The notes beneath the pieces are model-generated. The model was not told the origin of the DNA. It ran no database searches and worked only from the letters and a program-made list of their open reading frames with translations. The translations under genes were made by a program, and so were the position numbers. Of a stretch of 7,037 nucleotides of DNA, positions 1 through 5,107 are shown one piece after another (the first letter of the stretch is position 1; each line of letters begins with the position of its first letter). This DNA is from DASTGO01 sp035719045 (GTDB lineage Bacteria; Actinomycetota; Actinomycetes; Actinomycetales; Kineosporiaceae): positions 1 through 7,037 of the forward strand of contig DASTGO010000279.1 in NCBI GenBank assembly GCA_035719045.1, written 5' to 3'.

Positions 1-1
1 T

Positions 2-1087
2 CGCGCCCGGGCCGCCGCGAAGGAGCAGCGCCGCCGTCGGCAGGCCGAGACCGCCCGCGCCGTGTACGCCGGGGCGGAATACACCCTGCGGCTGCTGGAG
101 GGGTCGCTGACCCGGGCCGAGCAGCTGCGCGCCGCGGCCGACGTGGAACGCCGGGAGCGGGAACGTGAGCTGGCCGTGGTCCGCGACCTGGTGCAGGCGC
201 TGGCCGAGGAACAGGGCAAGCTCACCGACTCGGTGCACCGGGACGAGGTGGCCCGGGCCGAGCAGCGGATGCGGATCGACGCCCTGCGTCAGCGCAGCAT
301 GGACGATCTCGGCCTCGACCCGGACGTCCTGGCCGAGGAGTACGGCCCGCACCAGCTGGTACCGCCCAGCCCGCCCGCGCCGGGGGAGCCGGAGCCCAAG
401 CAGCCCCCGCAGCCGAAACCGTTCGTCCGGGCCGAGCAGGAGAAGCGGCTCAAGGCGGCCGAGCGGGCACTGACCCTGCTCGGCACGGTGAACCCGCTGG
501 CCCTGGAGGAGTTCGCGGCCCTGGAGGAGCGGCACAAGTTCCTCGTCGAACAGCTGGACGACCTGAAGACCAGCCGCCGGGACCTCCTGGAGATCGTCAA
601 GGAGGTCGACGAGCGGGTCGAGCAGGTGTTCACCGAGGCCTTCCACGACACCGCCCGGGAGTTCGAGGGGGTGTTCTCCCGGCTGTTCCCCGGCGGCGAG
701 GGCCGGCTCATCCTCACCGACCCGTCGGACATGCTCACCACCGGCCTGGACGTCGAGGCGCGCCCGCCCGGCAAGAAGGTCAAGCGGCTGTCGCTGCTGT
801 CCGGCGGCGAGCGGTCGCTGACGGCGGTGGCCCTGCTGGTGGCCATCTTCAAGGCGCGGCCGAGCCCGTTCTACGTGATGGACGAGGTCGAGGCCGCCCT
901 GGACGACACCAACCTCGGCCGGTTGATCAGGATCTTCGAGGAGCTGCGGGAGTCCAGCCAGCTCATCGTGATCACGCACCAGAAGCGCACGATGGAGGTC
1001 GCCGACGCCCTGTACGGCGTCACGATGCGTGGTGACGGCGTCACGACCGTGGTCAGCCAGCGGCTGCGCGAGGAACAGCCGGCCTGA
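2..1087 (+). CDS. smc: Chromosome partition protein SMC, C-terminal part (5' end outside window)
   Basis: SMC is the ATPase of the condensin-like complex (with ScpA/ScpB) that compacts and separates chromosomes. The frame is open from the left edge, so N-terminal head, hinge and most of the coiled coil are missing. Visible in order: Arg/Glu/Ala-rich coiled coil (about 2-340), EEYGPH (335-352), a Pro-rich stretch (359-424), more coiled coil starting with TLLGTVNPLALEEF (about 473-514), then the C-terminal ATPase head. The head shows the FPGGEGR segment (687-707), ABC signature LSGGERSL (797-820), Walker B FYVMDEVEAALDD (869-907, catalytic Glu at 884) and the H-switch region VITHQK (967-984). 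These match actinobacterial SMC closely; the signature has ERS where many relatives have EKS. A GTG at 62 is inside the coiled coil and is not a real start. The stop TGA is at 1085-1087. The next gene lies 132 bases downstream. Confidence 0.97.
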   Translation, partial: RARAAAKEQRRRRQAETARAVYAGAEYTLRLLEGSLTRAEQLRAAADVERRERERELAVVRDLVQALAEEQGKLTDSVHRDEVARAEQRMRIDALRQRSMDDLGLDPDVLAEEYGPHQLVPPSPPAPGEPEPKQPPQPKPFVRAEQEKRLKAAERALTLLGTVNPLALEEFAALEERHKFLVEQLDDLKTSRRDLLEIVKEVDERVEQVFTEAFHDTAREFEGVFSRLFPGGEGRLILTDPSDMLTTGLDVEARPPGKKVKRLSLLSGGERSLTAVALLVAIFKARPSPFYVMDEVEAALDDTNLGRLIRIFEELRESSQLIVITHQKRTMEVADALYGVTMRGDGVTTVVSQRLREEQPA

Positions 1088-1219
1088 GCGCGCGGCGCAG
1101 CTCCGCAACGTGCTCCCCGTCACCTGCCGGTCGCTCCACCGGATCGTGCCGGGCTGCGCCGGCCGGATCGGTGAGGGGTGGGTTGGCCCGCCCGAACCGA
1201 CTTTGGGAGGGTGTTCACC
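1088..1219. other. Intergenic region between smc and the small membrane-protein gene
   Basis: 132 bases, GC-rich. A short hairpin is possible at 1127-1142 (CCGGT, six-base loop, ACCGG), but it has only five pairs and no T-run, so I do not call it a terminator. Two CCGGATCG copies lie at 1139-1146 and 1164-1171. No clear -10/-35 pair is visible. The Shine-Dalgarno sequence of the next gene sits at its right end. Confidence 0.5.
1205..1210 (+). promoter_or_regulatory. Shine-Dalgarno site that fixes the start of the small membrane protein
   Basis: GGGAGG lies nine bases before GTG 1220. The in-frame GTG at 1211 directly abuts it, too close to be used. The in-frame ATG at 1178 has GGTGAGG just before it, but would add a hydrophilic stretch in front of the hydrophobic segment. 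This favours 1220. Confidence 0.6.
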
Positions 1220-1576
1220 GTGACGCCTGTCCTCATCGGCCTGCTGGCCGCCATCGTCCTGGCGCTGGTCGTCGTGGGTGTGGTCGCGTATCCGCACCTG
1301 CGTGCGGGTGCGCCCCTGCTCAGCCCTGAGGGCGAACGACTGGCCCGGGAGGCCCGGCAGCGGGCTCAGGGCCTGGTGGGCGGCGCCGCCGAGGCGATCG
1401 TCAACCGGGACCGTTCCGGGAATGACGGCACCGCCCGGCCCGCTCCGGTGATGCCGCCGGTGGCCGACACCCGGGTGGTCTGGGCATCCCCGCCGCCGGT
1501 CGCCAAGCGCCCCGAGACGGGTGGGCCCGGCCCGGCGAAGGGCGCGCAGGGCGCGGACCTCCCGCCGGCGCACTAG
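1220..1576 (+). CDS. Small single-pass membrane protein of unknown function
   Basis: I do not recognise a family. With GTG 1220 as start (Shine-Dalgarno GGGAGG nine bases upstream) the product is 118 residues. Residues about 3-25 (PVLIGLLAAIVLALVVVGVV) form one strong hydrophobic segment, either a membrane anchor or an uncleaved signal. Next come a short charged helix-like stretch (LSPEGERLAREARQRAQGLV, about 36-55) and a Pro/Ala/Gly-rich, probably disordered tail ending in PPAH. No catalytic motif, cysteine pair or lipobox is visible. Third-position GC is high like the neighbours, and the ribosome site and hydrophobic segment support real coding. It lies between smc and ftsY, 142 bases before ftsY. 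Its architecture resembles the N-terminal anchor plus linker of the following ftsY, which may be coincidence. An alternative start at ATG 1178 would give 132 residues. Confidence 0.7.
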   Translation: MTPVLIGLLAAIVLALVVVGVVAYPHLRAGAPLLSPEGERLAREARQRAQGLVGGAAEAIVNRDRSGNDGTARPAPVMPPVADTRVVWASPPPVAKRPETGGPGPAKGAQGADLPPAH

Positions 1577-1718
1577 TCCCTCCACCACCTGTCGGAGCCG
1601 GTCCCGGCCGGATCCGCACCGTCCGCTCCCCGCCCCTCCCGGTCCGTCCGGGTGACCGACGCGCCCGGAAGGGTGGCCCGGGCGGGCCCGCTCCCTGACC
1701 AGCCGGAAGAATCGGGCC
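1577..1718. other. Intergenic region upstream of ftsY
   Basis: 142 bases, C/G-rich, without a recognisable promoter. A seven-pair hairpin is possible: CGCCCGG at 1662-1668 with CCGGGCG at 1678-1684. A competing fold pairs GGCCC at 1675-1679 with GGGCC at 1684-1688. Neither has a T-run. CGGAAG at 1704-1709 is a weak Shine-Dalgarno site nine bases before the ftsY GTG. Confidence 0.4.
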
Positions 1719-2927
1719 GTGAACTCCGCGCAGTTGTGGTTCCTCGTCCTCGCCGCCGTCGCCGTGATCGTCATCGTCCTGGGTGGGACGGTGCTGCTGC
1801 GTTCCGGTCGCCGCACCCGTGAGTTGCCCGGGCAGCGGCCGCCCGTCACCGGCGCCGGTCCGGCCGGGACCGCCGAGCAGGGGCAGGAGCCGGCCGGTAC
1901 CGCCACCGCCGTGGCCCCGCCGCCCGCGGCGCCGGAGGCGGCCGTCCCACCGGTCGAGCTGCCCGAGGTCGAGCTGCCCGGGCCGGCACTGGTCGAGCGC
2001 CCGGCTCCGGTCGCCGGACGGCTGGTCCGGCTGCGCGCCCGGCTGGCCCGGTCGAACTCGGCCCTCGGCCAGGGCCTGCTCGCCCTGCTCTCCCGCGACA
2101 GCCTGGATGCCACCACCTGGGACGAGGTGGAGGAGACGCTGCTGCTCGCCGACGTGGGCGCCGGCCCGACCGGGGAGCTGGTCGACCGGCTGCGGCAGCG
2201 GGTCGCCGTCCTGGGCACCCGGGACCCTGCCGAGCTGCGGGCGCTGCTGCGCGAGGAGTTGCTCACCCTCGTCGACCCCGCCATGGACCGGACCCTCGCC
2301 GTCCAGCGGCAGGGGGAGCGCCCGGCCGTGGTGCTGGTGGTCGGGGTGAACGGCACCGGCAAGACCACCACGGTCGGCAAGCTGGCCCGGGTCCTGGTGG
2401 CCGAGGACAAGGACGTCGTGCTCGGCGCCGCCGACACCTTCCGGGCCGCCGCCGCCGACCAGTTGCAGACCTGGGGCGAGCGGGTCGGGGTGCCCACCGT
2501 GCGCAGCGAGCGCGAGGGGGCCGACCCCGCGGCGGTGGCCTTCGACGCGGTCCGGACCGGGATCGAGGCCGAGGCCGACGTCGTGCTCATCGACACCGCC
2601 GGCCGGCTGCAGAACAAGGTCGGCCTGATGGACGAGCTCGGCAAGGTCAAGCGGGTCGTCGAGCGGCACGGACCGGTCGACGAGGTGCTGCTCGTCCTGG
2701 ACGCCACCACCGGGCAGAACGGGATGACCCAGGCCCGGGTGTTCTCCGACGTGGTCGACGTCACCGGGATCGTCCTGACCAAGCTGGACGGCACCGCCAA
2801 GGGAGGCATCGTGGTCGCCGTCCAGCGGGAACTGGGCGTCCCGGTGAAGCTGGTCGGGCTCGGTGAGGGCCCTGACGATCTGGCCCCGTTCGATGCCGAG
2901 GCCTTCGTCGACGCGCTGCTGACCTGA
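1719..2927 (+). CDS. ftsY: Signal recognition particle receptor FtsY
   Basis: FtsY is the membrane-associated SRP GTPase that receives ribosome-nascent chain complexes from Ffh/SRP and hands them to the Sec translocon. The product has 402 residues from GTG 1719. Residues about 5-28 form a clear transmembrane helix (LWFLVLAAVAVIVIVLGG), followed by Arg residues and a Pro/Ala/Glu-rich linker to about residue 100. The helical N domain covers about 100-195. The G domain shows G1 GVNGTGKTT (209-217), the SRP-specific DTFRAAAADQL (239-249), G3 DTAGR (292-296), G4 TKLDG (354-358) and the closing GLGE (380-383). All motifs expected of an active SRP GTPase are present. A membrane-spanning N-terminus in place of the long acidic A domain of E. 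coli FtsY fits actinobacterial forms. Distinguished from Ffh by the absence of an M domain and by the N-terminal anchor. Confidence 0.97.
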   Translation: MNSAQLWFLVLAAVAVIVIVLGGTVLLRSGRRTRELPGQRPPVTGAGPAGTAEQGQEPAGTATAVAPPPAAPEAAVPPVELPEVELPGPALVERPAPVAGRLVRLRARLARSNSALGQGLLALLSRDSLDATTWDEVEETLLLADVGAGPTGELVDRLRQRVAVLGTRDPAELRALLREELLTLVDPAMDRTLAVQRQGERPAVVLVVGVNGTGKTTTVGKLARVLVAEDKDVVLGAADTFRAAAADQLQTWGERVGVPTVRSEREGADPAAVAFDAVRTGIEAEADVVLIDTAGRLQNKVGLMDELGKVKRVVERHGPVDEVLLVLDATTGQNGMTQARVFSDVVDVTGIVLTKLDGTAKGGIVVAVQRELGVPVKLVGLGEGPDDLAPFDAEAFVDALLT

Positions 2928-2937
2928 CGGCGGGCCG

Positions 2938-2985
2938 CCTGACCGGTCTGTCCGGGTGGCGGTGGATATGCCCCCGGTGGTCAGG
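2938..2985 (+). terminator. Possible weak stem-loop terminator after ftsY
   Basis: CCTGACC at 2938-2944 pairs perfectly with GGTCAGG at 2979-2985, and an inner stem pairs CCGGG at 2952-2956 with CCCGG at 2973-2977. The arms are separated by unpaired bases and there is no T-run, so termination is only a possibility. It begins ten bases after the ftsY stop codon, which is where a terminator would be expected. Confidence 0.3.
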
Positions 2986-3008
2986 GGGCGGGTGTCCGGG
3001 TGGGGGTG
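2949..3008. repeat. Pair of 16-base direct repeats
   Basis: TGTCCGGGTGGCGGTG at 2949-2964 recurs as TGTCCGGGTGGGGGTG at 2993-3008, 15 of 16 bases identical, start to start 44 bases. It overlaps the possible stem-loop. No function is evident. Confidence 0.5.
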
Positions 3009-3053
3009 TGCCCGCGCCTGGGCGGTGCCGCTCTCCAGGGTGGATTACCTAGC

Positions 3054-3081
3054 GTGACCATCATGACGCTTCGTGTAATGT
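3054..3081 (+). promoter_or_regulatory. Candidate promoter for amt-glnK
   Basis: GTGACC at 3054-3059 (matches TTGACA at four of six positions) is separated by 16 bases from TAATGT at 3076-3081, which fits the loose actinobacterial -10 pattern TAnnnT. The overlapping TGTAAT at 3074-3079 is closer to TATAAT, but its spacing would be only 14. If used, transcription would start near 3088, upstream of the GlnR-like boxes. GlnR usually activates amt from upstream of the promoter, so this assignment is tentative. Confidence 0.35.
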
Positions 3082-3112
3082 CGTCACCTGTGCGCCGATC
3101 TGCCACCGCGAC

Positions 3113-3128
3113 GTCACACAGGTTTCAC
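3113..3128. promoter_or_regulatory. Second, weaker GlnR-like half-site pair
   Basis: GTCAC at 3113-3117 and TTCAC at 3124-3128 are separated by six bases, the same 11-base step as in the stronger site, whose first box begins 31 bases further on. On the opposite strand the pair reads GTGAA-n6-GTGAC. A further isolated GTCAC lies at 3083-3087, so GTCAC occurs three times at 30- and 31-base intervals. Confidence 0.3.
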
Positions 3129-3143
3129 AGTCGCGGCCTGCGC

Positions 3144-3181
3144 GTCACACGTCCGTAACCTCGGGCGCCCGCGACCGAAAC
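3144..3181 (+). promoter_or_regulatory. Candidate GlnR operator (four-box site) upstream of amt
   Basis: Actinobacterial GlnR, an OmpR-type nitrogen regulator, binds boxes of the form gTnAc-n6-GaAAc repeated twice. In exact 11-base register this stretch reads GTCAC (3144-3148), GTAAC (3155-3159), CGCCC (3166-3170, a poor box) and GAAAC (3177-3181). Three of four boxes match well. The location upstream of an ammonium channel gene, a classic GlnR target, supports the call. The site ends 117 bases before the amt ATG. No GlnR gene is in the window. Confidence 0.5.
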
Positions 3182-3193
3182 AGCCTCCCGCGA

Positions 3194-3210
3194 CCGTTCA
3201 TGACGAACGG
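3194..3210. repeat. Perfect inverted repeat in the amt leader
   Basis: CCGTTC (3194-3199), five bases ATGAC, then GAACGG (3205-3210). This could be the dyad operator of a dimeric regulator or a short RNA hairpin. No T-run follows, so it is not a terminator. Six-base perfect arms can occur by chance in a region of this size. Confidence 0.35.
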
Positions 3211-3298
3211 CGGCCCCATCGGTGCGGCGCCGGATCGACGACAAGCCCTCCACCGGTGGCCGGCCAGGACCGCCCACCCAATCACCGAAGGGGTGCGG

Positions 3299-4642
3299 AT
3301 GGACAGCGGAGATACCGCTTGGGTGCTCACGAGCGCGGCGCTCGTACTGCTCATGACTCCCGGTCTCGCGTTCTTCTACGGCGGCATGGTGCGCGCCAAG
3401 AGCGTGCTCAACATGCTGATGATGTCCTTCGTCACGATCGGCATCGTCAGCGTCCTGTGGACGCTGTTCGGCTTCTCGGTGGCGTTCAGCGTCAAGGGCA
3501 ACGGCCTCCTCGGCGGCTTCGACCTGGTCGGCATGGGCGAGGCGCTCAAGCAGATGACCACGGTCAACGGGTCCGAGTACAAGATCCCGATGCTGGCCTT
3601 CTCGATGTTCCAGCTGATGTTCGCCGTGATCACCCCGGCCCTGGTGTCCGGCGCCATCGCGGACCGGGCCAAGTTCGTCGGCTGGTCGGCGTTCGTCGTG
3701 CTGTGGACCTCGCTGGTCTACTTCCCGGTCGCGCACTGGGTGTTCAGCTTCGGTGCGGCCGACGGCAGCGGTGCGGGCTGGCTGGCCAAGATGGGCGTCG
3801 AGGACTTCGCCGGCGGGACCGCCGTCCACATCAACGCCGGTGCGGCGGGCCTGGCCCTGGCGCTGGTCCTGGGCAAGCGCAACGGCTGGCCCAAGGCCCA
3901 GTTCAAGCCGCACAGCGTGCCGCTGGTGCTGCTCGGCGCCGGGCTGCTGTGGTTCGGCTGGTTCGGCTTCAACGCCGGTTCGGCCCTCGGGGCCAACGGG
4001 CTGGCGGCCCTGGCGTTCACCAACACGATGGTGGCCACCGCGGCCGCGCTGCTCGGCTGGGTCATCGTCGAGAAGATCCGCGACGGGCACCCCACCGGCC
4101 TCGGTGCGGCCTCCGGTGCGGTCGCCGGCCTGGTCGCGATCACCCCGGCCTGTGCGTTCATCGTCCCGTGGGCGGCGGTCGTGCTCGGCCTGCTCGCCGG
4201 TGCGGTCTGTGCCCTGGCGGTGAGCCTGAAGTACAGGCTCGGCTTCGACGACTCCCTCGACGTGGTCGGCGTGCACCTGGTCGGCGGGATCGTCGGCTGC
4301 CTGTTCATCGGTTTCTTCGGCACCACCAAGGTCAAGACGGCCGGTGGCGGCGGCATCGACGGCCTGCTCTACGGTGGCGGGTTCACCCTGCTGAAGTACC
4401 AGGCGATCGGTGCGCTGTCGGTGCTGGTGTACTCGTTCGTGATGGCGGCGATCCTCGGCTTCGTCATCGACAAGACCATCGGCTTCCGCCTCGACCGTGA
4501 GGACGAGGAGACCGGGATCGACCTCGTCGAGCACGCCGAGACCGGCTACGACCTGGCCCCGGCCGGGGGCAGCGGGGTCCGGACCGGGGTGCTGGCGGCG
4601 GCGACCGCTGCGGCCAAGGACAACGCGGAGGTGTCGGCATGA
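3299..4642 (+). CDS. amt: Ammonium channel/transporter, Amt family
   Basis: Amt proteins are trimeric inner-membrane channels that take up ammonium. From ATG 3299 the product has 447 residues with the usual 11 hydrophobic segments, opening with TAWVLTSAALVLLMTPGLAF. Key residues, by E. coli AmtB comparison: Asp169 in EDFAGG (E. coli D160), the twin pore histidines His177 (H168) and His326 in VGVHLVGG (H318), and Phe224/Ser228 in GWFGFNAGS (F215/S219). The cytoplasmic tail after TIGFRLDREDEETGIDL is the region that meets GlnK. GAAGG at 3287-3291, seven bases before ATG 3299, supports this start. The in-frame ATG 3200 would add 33 hydrophilic, charged residues before the first membrane helix and is unlikely. 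The TGA overlaps the ATG of glnK (ATGA). GlnR-like boxes upstream suggest induction under nitrogen limitation. The symbol amtB is also used. Confidence 0.97.
   Translation: MDSGDTAWVLTSAALVLLMTPGLAFFYGGMVRAKSVLNMLMMSFVTIGIVSVLWTLFGFSVAFSVKGNGLLGGFDLVGMGEALKQMTTVNGSEYKIPMLAFSMFQLMFAVITPALVSGAIADRAKFVGWSAFVVLWTSLVYFPVAHWVFSFGAADGSGAGWLAKMGVEDFAGGTAVHINAGAAGLALALVLGKRNGWPKAQFKPHSVPLVLLGAGLLWFGWFGFNAGSALGANGLAALAFTNTMVATAAALLGWVIVEKIRDGHPTGLGAASGAVAGLVAITPACAFIVPWAAVVLGLLAGAVCALAVSLKYRLGFDDSLDVVGVHLVGGIVGCLFIGFFGTTKVKTAGGGGIDGLLYGGGFTLLKYQAIGALSVLVYSFVMAAILGFVIDKTIGFRLDREDEETGIDLVEHAETGYDLAPAGGSGVRTGVLAAATAAAKDNAEVSA
4627..4631 (+). promoter_or_regulatory. glnK ribosome binding site inside the amt 3' end
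   Basis: GGAGG lies seven bases before ATG 4639, within the last codons of amt. With the four-base ATGA overlap it indicates translational coupling of amt and glnK. Confidence 0.8.
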
Positions 4643-4977
4643 AGCTGATCACTGCGGTGATCAAGCCCCACAAGCTGGACGAGGTGAAGGCGGCACTGGA
4701 GTCGTTCGGGGTCCAGGGCCTGACCGTCAGCGAGGCCAGCGGCTACGGTCGGCAGAAGGGCCACACCGAGGTCTACCGGGGGGCGGAGTACACCGTCGAC
4801 CTGGTGCCCAAGGTCCGGGTGGAGGTCCTCGTGGACGATGCGGACGCCGCCGATGTGGCCGATGTCGTGGTCAAGGCCGCCCAGACCGGCCGGATCGGTG
4901 ACGGCAAGGTCTGGGTCGTCCCGGTGGACGACGTGGTCCGGGTCCGCACCGGCGAGCACGGGGTCGACGCGCTGTGA
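4639..4977 (+). CDS. glnK: PII nitrogen regulatory protein (GlnK/GlnB)
   Basis: PII proteins are small trimeric sensors that bind ATP/ADP and 2-oxoglutarate, report carbon-nitrogen balance, and block Amt when nitrogen is plentiful. The product has 112 residues, exactly the usual length, and aligns with E. coli PII without gaps. Visible are the T-loop (about 37-55) with Arg47 and the modifiable Tyr51 in YRGAEYTVD, the lead-in GYGRQKGHTE (35-44), the B-loop TGRIGDGK (83-90) and the C-loop Arg101/Arg103. Lys58 and Lys90, which contribute to ligand binding in relatives, are present. In actinobacteria Tyr51 is adenylylated by GlnD rather than uridylylated (shown for Corynebacterium); the same is inferred here. 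The link to amt marks it as the GlnK type, although mycobacterial annotations call the equivalent gene glnB. A strong hairpin follows six bases after the stop. Confidence 0.97.
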   Translation: MKLITAVIKPHKLDEVKAALESFGVQGLTVSEASGYGRQKGHTEVYRGAEYTVDLVPKVRVEVLVDDADAADVADVVVKAAQTGRIGDGKVWVVPVDDVVRVRTGEHGVDAL

Positions 4978-4982
4978 CGTCC

Positions 4983-5020
4983 GGGGACGGGCCCACCCTG
5001 CGCAGGGTGGGCCCGTCCTC
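4983..5020 (+). terminator. Strong hairpin terminator after glnK
   Basis: A nearly uninterrupted palindrome centred at 5001/5002. GGACGGGCCCACCCTGC (4985-5001) is the exact reverse complement of 5002-5018, with one G-T wobble and one more G-C pair outside. With a minimal four-base loop the stem has about 15 perfect pairs. Only a short CTTT (5023-5026) follows, as is common for terminators in high-GC actinobacteria, which often lack a long T-run. It ends the amt-glnK unit, with glnD beginning 87 bases further on. Partial read-through is possible. Confidence 0.85.
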
Positions 5021-5033
5021 GCCTTTGCGCCGG

Positions 5034-5083
5034 CAGCCGTCGTGTCTGCGCCAGCCGCCATCGTGTCGTCGTCAGCCATCGGG
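5034..5083. repeat. Short degenerate repeats upstream of glnD
   Basis: Three related motifs follow one another: CAGCCGTCGTGTC (5034-5046), CAGCCGCCATCGTGTC (5052-5067) and CAGCCATCGGG (5073-5083), spaced 18 and 21 bases start to start. They lie between the glnK terminator and glnD, where a glnD promoter would be expected. I see no clear -10/-35 pair. Confidence 0.4.
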
Positions 5084-5092
5084 TACCGGGCA

Positions 5093-5098
5093 AGGGGG
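5093..5098 (+). promoter_or_regulatory. glnD ribosome binding site
   Basis: AGGGGG lies nine bases before GTG 5108. In-frame GTG codons at 5042 and 5063 give longer frames but fall within the degenerate repeats, so 5108 is preferred. Confidence 0.5.
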
Positions 5099-5107
5099 AA
5101 GCAGGAC

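Larger units (their letters stand above)
2928..3298. other. Regulatory intergenic region between ftsY and amt
   Basis: 371 bases without a convincing gene. The left part (2938-3010) is G/C-rich with an imperfect stem-loop and a 16-base direct repeat. From about 3041 the base composition drops toward A/T and the sequence carries a candidate promoter, several GTCAC/GTAAC/GAAAC pentamers and a perfect inverted repeat. From 3182 to 3298 no TA dinucleotide occurs, so no conventional actinobacterial -10 (TAnnnT) is available close to the amt start. Transcription therefore probably begins upstream of 3182, giving a leader of more than 110 bases. Confidence 0.7.

Noticed and set aside
1029..1223. Short + strand open frame spanning the smc end and the gap
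   Set aside because: It overlaps the last conserved SMC residues in another frame, and no ribosome site or motif supports it.
1662..1684. Hairpin before ftsY as a terminator
   Set aside because: Only seven pairs, no T-run and a competing fold. G/C-rich spacers form such stems easily, so it is only mentioned in the intergenic entry.
1401..2669. Open frame on the minus strand (422 codons) opposite the small protein gene and ftsY
   Set aside because: Gly/Pro/Arg/His-rich product without domains; antisense shadow of ftsY.
3156..3161. TAACCT as a -10 box for amt
   Set aside because: It fits TAnnnT, but no acceptable -35 lies 16-18 bases upstream, and it overlaps the better explained GTAAC box.
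3125..4534. Open frame on the minus strand (469 codons) opposite amt
   Set aside because: The product is almost only Asp/Glu/His/Arg/Gln/Gly, typical of antisense translation of a hydrophobic membrane protein gene. It also crosses the amt regulatory region.
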